Shown here in pieces: positions 9,447 through 18,034 of a DNA stretch of 64,000 nucleotides. Every line of letters begins with the position of its first letter. Position 1 is the stretch's first letter. Location: contig JADJPF010000027.1 of assembly GCA_016713405.1 (NCBI GenBank), positions 1-64,000 on the forward strand, written 5' to 3'. The position numbers and the translations under genes were made by a program. The stretch is from Blastocatellia bacterium (GTDB taxonomy: Bacteria; Acidobacteriota; Blastocatellia; Chloracidobacteriales; JADJPF01). Under the pieces are notes generated by a model that was not told the DNA's origin, made no database searches, and saw only the letters and a program-made list of their open reading frames with translations.

Positions 9447-9833
9447 TAAGCCCCAACGGGGCGACAGATACGTAGCGTAGGATTTCAACCCTACGTATGA
9501 CTAATTGAAAATAGAGTAGTTAAATTCTTAAGCCCTGAAAGGGCGAAAGATATGTAGCCCAGAGCGTAAGCTCTGGGTTTAAGTAATATGTCGTATAAAG
9601 CCCCAACGGGGCGTAAGAGTTTTTTAACAACAAGAAAAGACTCTTTCGCCCTTTCAGGGCTTGAAAGGACTTAATTATTATTTCCTAGGGCATAAGTCCT
9701 AGGCTACATATCTTACGCTCCTTCGGAGCTAAGAGTTTAGTAACTTATTCATTGTGCATAACTTATTGCTTAGGTACGCACTTATGAGGCTCGCGCCCTA
9801 GGCTACAGTTATGTCGCCCCGTTGAGGCTTAAG
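9447..9833. repeat. block of about six palindromic repeat units in two orientations
   Basis: Units of up to about 50 bases each consist of a tight hairpin such as AAGCCCCAACGGGGC or AAGCCCTGAAAGGGC, a spacer like GACAGATACGTAG, and in the longer units a second hairpin (for example GTAGGATTTCAACCCTAC or CCCAGAGCGTAAGCTCTGGG). Units start near 9447, 9528 and 9598 in forward orientation; near 9641, 9682 and 9787 they are reversed. They fill the whole gap between the two CARF genes. This looks like a dispersed REP-like family. No open frame of note lies here. Confidence 0.75.
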
Positions 9834-9893
9834 ATTAAAAATATAATTTTACTTTGTTTACATTGTAATAAACCATTTAGGAGCAAAATATTT

Positions 9894-10783
9894 ATGACCA
9901 CAATGATTGCACTTGTTGGTGAACAACCAATGCCCATTTTATTGCCAGCACTTTATCTAAAACCTGCTGAGACTATTTTGGTTGCTACAACGAAAACTGA
10001 AACCGTAGCCCAACGGCTAACTAAACTAATTAAAGCTAGTCGTTGCATTAATGTCCATCCTTATGAAATTACTAGCACGGTGCAAACTTTAGATAAAGAA
10101 TTAGCAGGTAAAAAAGACATTATTGTCAACTTAACAGGCGGCACTAAAACAATGGCTATTGCTGCTTTTGCTTTGGTTGCAAGAACCAAAACAGAATTTG
10201 TTTACTTTCAAACTGAAAAAGAAACTGTGTTAAAACGCTATCAATTTACCGAACAAGGCTTGAGTTCAAAGGCTAGAGAAAGAAACCTGCCAGATTTAAT
10301 TTCAGCCGCAGACTACCTAAATGCTCACCTTCCAGGCTTTCGCCAAGAAGGTTTTAGCAAGGATGAAACCGGCCAACTTAGTTTTGGTGGAAAATTTGAA
10401 AAGTGTGTTTATGACGCTCTTAAAAAAGCGGCTTTGAAGTTTTGGCAGGCGTTAGACCGGAGGGAGTTGGCGATCAAATAGAAATTGACATGGTAATTAG
10501 ATTAGGTAATCGTGTAGGTATTGCAGAAGTAAAAATGGGTGACAAAGAGGGAAAACGTCCTAAAAGTGGCATTGACCAACTTTCTACCGCAGGAAGTAAT
10601 CTTGGCACTTACACCAATAAATTTTTAATTTTAGCTAATCGCTTACCTAAGAGCTTACATAAATTAGCTGAAGAAAAAAAAGTTACAGTTATTGACACTC
10701 TAAATTATTTAGATGGTCAACCGCTTTCAACCTTAGACGCAGGACGACTAGCAAATATAATTAAGGGAAAATTAACTCAGTAA
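9894..10783 (+). pseudogene. Can2/Card1-type CARF nuclease (one frameshift)
   Basis: Start chosen at ATG 9894, ten bases after AGGAG. The N-terminal CARF domain has MIALVGEQPMPILLPALYL and the ligand-pocket motif NLTGGTKTMAIAAFAL (near 10130-10180). The C-terminal half carries a PD-(D/E)xK nuclease core: DQIEIDMVIRLGNRVGIAEVK, giving E.D...E.K (near 10474-10533). This architecture is that of Can2/Card1 (DUF1887), dimeric nucleases switched on by cyclic oligoadenylate to cut DNA and/or RNA during infection. A frame change near 10430-10445 splits sensor and nuclease. Corrected length is about 297 residues, somewhat short for the family. Confidence 0.75.
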
Positions 10784-10810
10784 CTAGACGTAAATAAAGG
10801 AGTTATTGCT

Positions 10811-11808
10811 ATGCCAACACTTTATTTAACCGAACAAGGCGCGACTCTTAGCAAAGATCATAACCGCCTAGTGGTTGAAATGGGAAGCACTGTTATTACT
10901 GAAATTCATGAATTTAAGGTTGAAAGAGTAGTTATTTTTGGACATATCCAGCTAACTACACAAGTTATAGCTTATTTGCTTAATCGAGGTATTGACACAG
11001 CGTTTTTAACTATGCAAGGAAAATTAAAGGGACGGCTTGCACCTATTGCTACAAAAAACGTGCCTTTAAGAGTACGCCAATATGATTTTGCTCGTGACTC
11101 AAGTTTTCCTCTTACAATTGCTAAGGCAATGGTGATTGGAAAACTTGCTAACTCGGCTTCTGTGCTAGCTAGATTCCAGCGTAACCATCCAGAATATAAT
11201 TTTCTGATCCTATTTCTAACCTAGTTGCTCTACGATCAGATGCTTATAGAAAGCAAACTATGGATAGTCTGCGGGGTGTAGAAGGTCATGGAGCAGCCCT
11301 TTATTTTCAATGCTTTAGCAAAATGTTACTTGGAGAATTGCAATTTAATAAACGTACTCGTCAGCCGCCTACAGATCCAGTTAATGCAATGCTAAGTTTT
11401 GGCTATACATTGCTTTATAATGAAGCAATTAGCGCGTTAGTCTCCATAGGCTTTGATCCATACATAGGCTTTTATCATGGGATAAATTACGGTCGTTGTT
11501 CACTTGCACTAGATCTTATAGAGGAATTTCGTCATTTAGTAATTGACCGTCTGATAATTAATTTAGTGAATAACAAAGTATTAGTTGCCAATGATTTTAC
11601 GGCTATGCCTGATGGAGCAGTTTACCTAGAAGGGGAAGCCCGAAAGAAATTCTTAAAAGAATATGAAAAGTATGTTACTACAGAGTTTACTCATCTTCGT
11701 ACAGCAGAAAAAACATCTTTTCGTCGAGCCTTACACGATCAAGCCCTAGAACTACAACGGACTTTGATGCGAAGTCAACCTTATACGCCTTTTGAAGGGT
11801 GGCATTAA
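10811..11808 (+). CDS. cas1: Cas1 integrase (one frameshift in a T run)
   Basis: Cas1 with Cas2 inserts new spacers at the leader end of the array. AAAGGAG precedes the ATG. The beta-strand N-terminal domain includes VERVVIFGHIQL. The catalytic domain has Glu in SLRGVEGHGAALYF, His in IGFYHGINYGRCSLALDL and Asp in IEEFRHLVIDRL, so all three metal ligands are present. One base is missing from the T4 run near 11200, which otherwise ends the frame at 11224; restoring it joins NHPEYNFSDPI to SNLVALRSDAYRKQ. About 333 residues, normal length. Three bases separate it from cas2. A single run error could be technical, so inactivity is not certain. Confidence 0.9.
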
Positions 11809-11811
11809 ATT

Positions 11812-12087
11812 ATGTTAGTGCTAATAAGTTATGATATTGCTGATGAAAAACGTCTACGTAAAGTAGCCATTTTGATGGAAGATTATGGAACTAGGGTACA
11901 GCGTAGCGTTTTTGAATGCCTAATTGAAGAACGTCAAGTTCTTCAACTCATTGATAAACTTATGAAGGTTATTGAACCTAGCGAAGATAGCACTAGGATT
12001 TATCGCTTCTGTGGAGCTTGTCAAGAACGAGTACAAATACTAGGCAAAGGTGCAGTTACAAACGATCCTGATGTTTATATTTTCTAG
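11812..12087 (+). CDS. cas2: Cas2, spacer-acquisition partner of Cas1
   Basis: 91 residues, intact, with the ferredoxin-like start LVLISYDIADEKRLRKVA containing the conserved Asp8, and YGTRVQRSVFECLI in the second strand-helix region. Length and motifs are standard. Cas2 bridges two Cas1 dimers; its own catalytic activity is not needed for integration. It is the last gene before the CRISPR leader and, with the transposase at 7544, one of the few undamaged genes of the island. Confidence 0.93.
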   Translation: MLVLISYDIADEKRLRKVAILMEDYGTRVQRSVFECLIEERQVLQLIDKLMKVIEPSEDSTRIYRFCGACQERVQILGKGAVTNDPDVYIF

Positions 12088-12340
12088 GGCTTTTTTAAAA
12101 AGAATGGTGTGTCTACAGATGTTGTAGATAAAGGGGTTAAGCCATATTTTATGGAGGTGCAACATCTTGTTAGGAAAATCGAGGTTAGCCAAAATTGATA
12201 AGTCGTTTATTTTCGTTGACAAGCAGGAAATCATATGTTTTAATCTTAGCGTTTTCACGTCGTACAATTCCTAATTCAGCATAAAGTTAGCCAAAACTGG
12301 GGTTTTAAGCCTGTATTCATCGGCAGTTGAACCCCCAGGA
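12088..12340 (+). promoter_or_regulatory. presumed CRISPR leader
   Basis: 253 non-coding bases between cas2 and the first repeat. The undecuplet GTTAGCCAAAA occurs twice (about 12183 and 12286). Just before the first repeat, CTGGGGTT (from 12296) and AACCCCCAG (to about 12339) could pair over the last 45 bases. TCTACAGATGTTGTAGA near 12113 can form a small hairpin. Leader status follows from position beside cas1-cas2 and from the damaged repeat lying at the far end. Confidence 0.6.
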
Positions 12341-13370
12341 GTAGGAATAATTGACGTGGCATGCTGCGGGTTAAGACGTTTTACAGTTTCGGGGAGTTAA
12401 GGAGAGTTTATGTTTGTAGGAATAATTGACGTGGCATGCTGCGGGTTAAGACTTATTTCTACATTATCATTAAAAAACTTTTTCAACCTTTTAATGTAGG
12501 AATAATTGACGTGGCATGCTGCGGGTTAAGACCTAAATATCTAGCAAAGATGAATTGAAAACAAGGAGAACCTATAGGAAAAGTAGGAATAATTGACGTG
12601 GCATGCTGCGGGTTAAGACTTATAAGTGTCTGTTCAAAGTTAAATAAAGACTACACCCAGTAGGAATAATTGACGGAGCATTTGCGGTTAAGACCTTAAA
12701 AACTCCTAAATTAAATTATTGATGCCTAACTTGTAGGAATAATTGACGTGGCATGCTGCGGGTTAAGACAGATTAGATAAGATGGCACTTACACAACGCA
12801 AGCAAAAGTAGGAATAATTGACGTGGCATGCTGCGGGTTAAGACAGCGCGCCCGGCGTAGCTAAGCTTGAACCTACAAGGAAAAGCGTAGGAATAATTGA
12901 CGTGGCATGCTGCGGGTTAAGACTAAACCATTTCCTTTATGCCGTTTATCTGGATGACATTTTGGTAGGAATAATTGACGTGGCATGCTGCGGGTTAAGA
13001 CATTATTTAGTAAACAGAATTTTACCAGATGCAATCCGCGTAGGAATAATTGACGTGGCATGCTGCGGGTTAAGACTGATTCATTTTCCGTTTACCTCGA
13101 AATAGGGCCAACTCGTAGTATGTAGGAATAATTGACGTGGCATGCTGCGGGTTAAGACAAATTACCCCTACATATCAGAGAGCAAATTGTAATCGAATTG
13201 TAGGAATAATTGACGTGGCATGCTGCGGGTTAAGACTTTAATAATTCACTTTCTACATAAAAACTACTCAAGTAGGAATAATTGACGTGGCATGCTGCGG
13301 GTTAAGACATCTATTGTATGTGCAATTAGAATTAATCAGAAGTGAGTTTGTAGGAATAATTGACGTGGCA
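12341..13370 (+). CRISPR. CRISPR array, 14 repeats of 37 bases, 13 spacers
   Basis: Repeats begin GTAGGAATAATTGACG and end GCGGGTTAAGAC. Starts: 12341, 12416, 12496, 12583, 12660, 12733, 12808, 12887, 12965, 13040, 13122, 13200, 13272 and 13350. Spacers are 35 to 50 bases, all different. Twelve repeats are identical. Repeat 5 (12660-12694) is degenerate, two bases shorter with several changes in its middle. Repeat 14 keeps only its first 21 bases and runs into unrelated sequence at 13371. The AAGAC 3' end and the side of the leader suggest plus-strand transcription. Spacer length fits type III. Confidence 0.97.
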
Positions 13371-14582
13371 GAGGGTATTCAGCAAAAAAAGCTGAATAGT
13401 TGAGAATAAAGAAGATAGGTATGTACGGAAAGATTTATCCTAAAAAATGCGTAAGATTAATAGGATAAATTGATAAAATCAGAGAGAAAAGCCAACCAAA
13501 AAATCAAAAATGCAAAGACAAAAAGCTAGCAAGTAAAAAGACAAGAAAAAAAGGCAAAGCTACGCAACCAAGCCAAAAAAGCTAGAAAAAGTAAAATTAA
13601 AAACTAAAAAACTTAAGCAGCTAAAAAAGAAGCAATAAGTTTTAAGGTATCAGAACCAACAGTTTTTTTACGATCGGCCAACCAAGCCTTGGAATGTTCA
13701 AGAATAGCAACAAGATAGAGACGAACAAAAAATGAGAAGCAGAACGACAAGGGCGGTTAGCAAGTTTATGAACAACTTTTTTGGTAGAGTTGGAACGCTC
13801 ACAACCAGTGCGAAGATTCATAAGGAGTTTATACTCAGGAGAATGACGGGAAATATCAGGATAAAGACGTAAGTCATCAGAGGAACGAATATAAACAACC
13901 GGCCCCATTTGGGAGTCAGGCTGACAAAGAGAACCTTGAGGACACTCTTGAGAGTGAGTCTTAAAAACAGCTTTTCTATCAATATAAACAGGACGCTTAA
14001 TGGGACAATGGTAATAAATTCTACCATCACCACGCTTACCATTATAACGCATTTCTAAGCCAGCAGGACAAAGAGGAATGCCTTTTTCATTAACAAGTTT
14101 AGCAGTGCCAGTAGGCTTAGGGAACGTACCAGAACGGGGATTAAGGGCAATAACAGGTTTAATATGGTTAGCTTTAAGATACTGATAAATGCCTAAGCCA
14201 TCGTGACCAGAATCATAGCTCATAGAGTAAATGTTCACGGGTAAAGTATGTGAAGAAAACATCTTAGGCATAGAATCCAGACTTTTCATAGACAGAGTAA
14301 AATCACTCTCGGAAGCAGGCCCCATAGTTATATGTAAGGGTAAATCATGACCAGAAACAGAAACTGTATGTTGATAAAAAGTGTGACCAAAGTAGTATGT
14401 TTGACGATAAGAATCATATCCCCAATCTGCTGTTTGGTCTAAATAAATACGGTCGCATTTACATTTATAGATTCCTTTTGAACGACAGTCGCAAGTTGGC
14501 TTTCCATCGCAGTTTGCACCTGTTTCTAGTGCTGAACCATCTCCTAGTTCTAACAGGGATTGAAATTCTTGTTTATACAAAA
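13371..14582 (-). mobile_element. remnant of a third insertion sequence truncating the array
   Basis: From 13371 the CRISPR pattern stops abruptly inside a repeat. The first bases form a hairpin, TATTCAGC-A7-GCTGAATA (13376-13398), and 13428-13473 has another pair, ATTTATCCTA/TAGGATAAAT. No gene is seen in 13371-13612; it is lysine/asparagine-codon-like A-rich DNA. A broken minus-strand transposase follows. I could not find a matching inverted end near 14580, so the element's right side is probably lost or its borders are elsewhere. Confidence 0.5.
13613..14580 (-). pseudogene. DDE transposase (IS4/IS1182-like), N-truncated and frameshifted
   Basis: The frame from 14580 contains cysteine-rich CDGKPTCDCRSKGIYKCKC, then YFGHTFYQHTVSVSGHDLPL, the catalytic-type DSGHDGLGIYQYLKANHIKP, IALNPRSGT, and GIPLCPAGLEMRYNG. 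Similar blocks occur in IS1182/IS4-like transposases. The N-terminal DNA-binding part is missing. A frame change near 13690 hides the usual tail LEHSKAWLADRKKTVGSDTL, which would end at 13613-13615. The exact family is uncertain. It is inactive. Confidence 0.65.
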
Positions 14583-14630
14583 ATAAGTGCCAACTTAAGC
14601 TAAATTTTGCAAGCTTAAGTTGGCACTTAT
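14583..14630 (-). terminator. long perfect hairpin, terminator of the AhpD-like gene
   Basis: A 19-bp perfect stem (14583-14601 with 14612-14630) around a 10-base AT-rich loop. It lies about 40 bases past the stop of the minus-strand gene at 14672 and is followed on that strand by a T run. It also marks the island's right border. Confidence 0.7.
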
Positions 14631-14671
14631 TATATTTAAACCTAACGAAAATAAGTAATTTATAGTTATTT

Positions 14672-15061
14672 CTAAGGTTTGTTAGGAAAATTTTTTAATT
14701 TTAATCGTGCTGCCATCTTATCGCTCATATCAATCATTGAAGCAGCGTTGATTGCAGCAGCAATACAAATGGTTTCGCTGATTTCCTCTTTTGTTGCCCC
14801 TAATGCCATAGCCTTTTTCATATGTCCATCTAAACAACCATCACATTTTGCTACAAGTGAAGCAGCAATAGAAATTAACTCTTGAACCTTTGGGTCTAAT
14901 ATTCGGCGTTCTGGCGTATAGTAAAGCTCCTTATAATAAGCTCCGTAAACGCGCTTCATTCTTGGCTCTAACATTGAGTAAGAGTCCGCCGACTCATCTT
15001 CCATAGGAATTAATTGATCTGTTTCACCATTAGCATTTGATTTAGGTTTTGGGTCATCCAT
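14672..15061 (-). CDS. AhpD-like carboxymuconolactone decarboxylase-family protein
   Basis: 129 residues. KCDGCLDGHMKKAMALGATKEEI near residues 74-96 is the CxxC...H active-site helix of AhpD-like proteins, with alanine-rich helices after it (ICIAAAINAASMIDMSDK). These proteins are small helical oligomers acting as thiol peroxidases/peroxidase partners or hydro-lyases; the CxxC favours a redox role. The first 30 residues are polar and likely disordered. No signal peptide, so cytoplasmic. A terminator follows, and 29 bases separate it from the DUF2911-like gene upstream, so the two may be co-transcribed. Confidence 0.8.
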   Translation of the reverse strand: MDDPKPKSNANGETDQLIPMEDESADSYSMLEPRMKRVYGAYYKELYYTPERRILDPKVQELISIAASLVAKCDGCLDGHMKKAMALGATKEEISETICIAAAINAASMIDMSDKMAARLKLKNFPNKP

Positions 15062-15090
15062 TTAGATTTCTCCTAGGTTGTTTAACTTTA

Positions 15091-15747
15091 TTAATTAACA
15101 GTAAGTTTATCTGTGAAAGTACGATCTCCATAATGTAGACCAATATTTACATCTGATCCGCTAGCTGTAAGGTCTATTTTTAGAGATTTTAACATTGGCG
15201 CACCTTTATCAAAACGAATTGCTCGACTAGTAACAACTTGAATGTCTTCAGGTGTTTCTGTGAAAACGTCACCATTAACTAAGAAAGTTTTCTTATCTGC
15301 CGGAAGTTTAACAGAAGCTAAAGAAATGGACATTTGAGGATTTTTTTCATTCTTAGGAGTAATATATAAAATATAGTCTCCTGGTGTAATGGATTTACCT
15401 TGGTAATTAGCCGCAGTATTTACTTTTATATGTGCAAAAGGCCAAGTGCGGTTGCTATAGTAATCATTTCCACCATCTTCTATAAAGCTAAAGGTTTGCT
15501 GACCCCAAGGCATATTTAAGTAAAATAGTTCAACAGCTTTTTTCTTTGCGCCAACATTTACGGCAAGAGTTTGGATTCTGGTTAATGATCGAGGATCAGC
15601 AGGTTTAGATGACATAGTGTTACCTGATTTTTTACGTCGTCTTTTTTGTTGACCAAAGGCATCATCAACAAGTGTAAAACTGCTTAAGAATAAACATACT
15701 GTGACACTAAGAGTTACTACTAGAGAATAAAATTTTTTGTTTTGCAT
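15091..15747 (-). CDS. exported DUF2911-like protein
   Basis: 218 residues. A signal peptide (KFYSLVVTLSVTVCLFLSSF) is followed by a basic stretch QKRRRKKSG. The body includes NRTWPFAHIKVNTAANYQGK and LTPGDYILYITPKNE-like beta segments, resembling DUF2911 proteins of Bacteroidota and Acidobacteriota. That family has no established function. It is predicted periplasmic or outer-surface. Recognition is moderate: the 'amount added/tolerated in export' pattern is family-like but key positions cannot be checked by eye. Confidence 0.55.
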   Translation of the reverse strand: MQNKKFYSLVVTLSVTVCLFLSSFTLVDDAFGQQKRRRKKSGNTMSSKPADPRSLTRIQTLAVNVGAKKKAVELFYLNMPWGQQTFSFIEDGGNDYYSNRTWPFAHIKVNTAANYQGKSITPGDYILYITPKNEKNPQMSISLASVKLPADKKTFLVNGDVFTETPEDIQVVTSRAIRFDKGAPMLKSLKIDLTASGSDVNIGLHYGDRTFTDKLTVN

Positions 15748-15830
15748 AAAGCTCCTAATATTTGATTTGATTTTAAGTAAAAATTTTTTGAATTTTATCT
15801 TTTCTAATTGCTCAAATAAAACCTAGCTTG

Positions 15831-17954
15831 CTAGTTTTTGTCTAATGTAGCTAGGAAATCTGTCAAAGTTTTTATATAAACCGCTCGTTCGGTTTCATAT
15901 GCTCTACCATGACTTGCACCGCTAACTAAATATTTGCTCTTTTTTGTGTTAATTGCAGCATTGTAAAGTGGTTCTAGTACGGTTTCCGTTGGCATACGTC
16001 TATCTTCTGTGCCACCAATAAAAAGAATTGGATAAGGAATTTTTCTTAAAGCAGCTAACAGATCAAAATGGCTTGGATTAAAATTCATTCGCCAAGCAGT
16101 CAAATATGTTAAAACAGGGGCAAAGGGCAAGACAGGTATTTTGGCTAATTTACAGTGATGATAAACCGTATGCTCAAAAGATAGAAAGCTACTTTCGGCA
16201 ATAACAGCAATAATTTTTTCTGCTTGTGGACTATCTGCTAATTCTGCACTTGCCATCAATGTTGCTGCTGCACCCATTGAAACACCCATCAAGACAATTT
16301 TGTTTTCCGGTGCTTGCGCTACAGCGTAATTTAGCGCGGCTATGACATCATGACGTTCATAAAAACCTAGGCTAGAAAACTCTGCTTTACTTTTTCCATG
16401 ACGACGCAGATCATAAAGTAAAACTCCGTAGCCTTGTTTCCAAAGGTCTATGCTACGATCCATCATTTCATAGCGAGATCTAAACATCCCATGTGTCATT
16501 ACAAAAGTAATTTGTTGTGTGCTAGATGGTAAATACCAACCTACTAACTTGTTGCCATCAATAGACTTAAATTCTACCTCTTTATATTCAGCATTATATT
16601 TACTGGGAGTGTCGGTTCTTAATCGTTCGTCTGGGCGGCTTTGAGCTTTGGTTATAAGAAAACTTACTATCCAAGGCAAGACTAAAACAATAGTTAATAT
16701 AATTGTTGCAGCGGCAGTAATTACACGCTTTAGCCAAATATTTCTCTTGATATAAACTGTTTTTCCTTCTAAATCTATGCCTTGAATGCTCAGCCAAGCC
16801 CCAACAGTTAAAACGCTACAGACTAAACATACTCCAGCTAGCCCAAATGAATTATAAATTTGCCCACAAATAGCAACCGTCAAAGCAATACCTATTTGTG
16901 AGGATGTATTACGTAAGGCTATATAGCTAGGTCGTTCATCGGCACTAACTATTTCTGTAACAAGTGCTTGAAGGGGAGCTATTCTTAAAGCTGCTAAAAT
17001 GGAAACTATTGACATTAAAACAAATAGCGTGATGCTCCAATTAAATGTTGGCAGTACTAGCAAAAATAACGCCATAGCTTTACTGCTATAAACAATCATT
17101 TTTTGCTTACCTATTTTGTCAGAAAATATTCCTCCTAATGCTCCACCTGCTACGGCTGTAAACCCTACTAAAGCATAAACTAAGCCGATTTGATTGGTTT
17201 GTAAGAAAAATGCGTCTGATAGCCAAATGCCTAAATAAGTAACAAAGCCAACTAAGCCACCAGAAACAAAAAATGCTGCTAAAATCCCTCGTGTATTTGA
17301 TTTAGAACGTGTTGCGAGCTTCCAAAGAGATTGCGAGGTAGGTTTTGTTTCTTCTATGTTTTCAGCAGATTTATTGATGTCTTTGTTAGGTAGTGGATAA
17401 CGATAAACCAACACAGCAGCAACTAGAGTTGATATAAATGAGAATAAAAATAAGGTTCGCCAACCAAAAGCACCTGCTAAAAATGTTCCTAAAGGTACGC
17501 CAAGCACAGGTGCAAGAAAGTAGCAGACAGCTACACCACTCATTTGACGGCCACGTTTGGCATATTCGGCTGCATTGGCAATACCAGCAATTGTTAAAGC
17601 TGAAATCAGCCCACCAGCAAAACCATTAATTGTGCGACCAAGAAAAAATATTGTTGGGTGTGGAGCAAGCGCAGTAATAACGCTTGATGTTAGAAAGATC
17701 CCGCTTGCTACTAACAACCAGCGGTCTATCAAAATTTTGCTAGAGTATTTTGCTAGAACAATTGCAATAGTTGCAGCAGCCACAGCATAAGCTGAAACCG
17801 TGAAAGCAATAAAGGTTTTACTAGTGTTTAGGCCAAGTGCAATTTGTGGTGCAATAGCTGGCACTACGTGAGAATCACTTAATGCAGTTAGTAAAAGTAA
17901 ACAAGCAGCAACAATTGCAGGAGTATAGTTTTTTTGTGTATTAGCTAAAGCCAT
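15831..17954 (-). CDS. MFS transporter fused to an alpha/beta hydrolase
   Basis: 707 residues in one intact frame. Residues 1 to about 395 form a 12-helix major facilitator (AraJ-like drug/sugar efflux type; conserved GRTINGFAGG and GGIFSDKIGKQK loop). A further membrane segment at about 408-435 leads to an alpha/beta hydrolase with THGMFRSRYE, nucleophile elbow GVSMGAA (Ser), FIGGTEDRRMPTE (Asp) and GASHGRAY (His), so its triad looks complete. The hydrolase would face the cytoplasm or periplasm depending on the parity of the extra helix. It follows an alpha/beta hydrolase, a luciferase-like and a Baeyer-Villiger enzyme on the same strand. Confidence 0.85.
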   Translation of the reverse strand: MALANTQKNYTPAIVAACLLLLTALSDSHVVPAIAPQIALGLNTSKTFIAFTVSAYAVAAATIAIVLAKYSSKILIDRWLLVASGIFLTSSVITALAPHPTIFFLGRTINGFAGGLISALTIAGIANAAEYAKRGRQMSGVAVCYFLAPVLGVPLGTFLAGAFGWRTLFLFSFISTLVAAVLVYRYPLPNKDINKSAENIEETKPTSQSLWKLATRSKSNTRGILAAFFVSGGLVGFVTYLGIWLSDAFFLQTNQIGLVYALVGFTAVAGGALGGIFSDKIGKQKMIVYSSKAMALFLLVLPTFNWSITLFVLMSIVSILAALRIAPLQALVTEIVSADERPSYIALRNTSSQIGIALTVAICGQIYNSFGLAGVCLVCSVLTVGAWLSIQGIDLEGKTVYIKRNIWLKRVITAAATIILTIVLVLPWIVSFLITKAQSRPDERLRTDTPSKYNAEYKEVEFKSIDGNKLVGWYLPSSTQQITFVMTHGMFRSRYEMMDRSIDLWKQGYGVLLYDLRRHGKSKAEFSSLGFYERHDVIAALNYAVAQAPENKIVLMGVSMGAAATLMASAELADSPQAEKIIAVIAESSFLSFEHTVYHHCKLAKIPVLPFAPVLTYLTAWRMNFNPSHFDLLAALRKIPYPILFIGGTEDRRMPTETVLEPLYNAAINTKKSKYLVSGASHGRAYETERAVYIKTLTDFLATLDKN

Positions 17955-18034
17955 AAAGCTATATTTGGGAATGTTGGAAATTTATTTTCAGTATTAATAG
18001 AAAAATTACCAACGTTCCCAAATCAAAAATAGTT

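Noticed and set aside
12873..13105. Short open frames on both strands through the CRISPR array
   Set aside because: They follow the repeat period and repeat the same peptide; they are by-products of the repeats.
13818..14042. Hydrophobic minus-strand frame as small membrane protein
   Set aside because: It is in another frame of the transposase and has no supported start.
13642..14580. Gene as a functional CRISPR-associated protein
   Set aside because: Motifs are those of an IS4/IS1182-like transposase, truncated at the N-terminus and frameshifted near its end.
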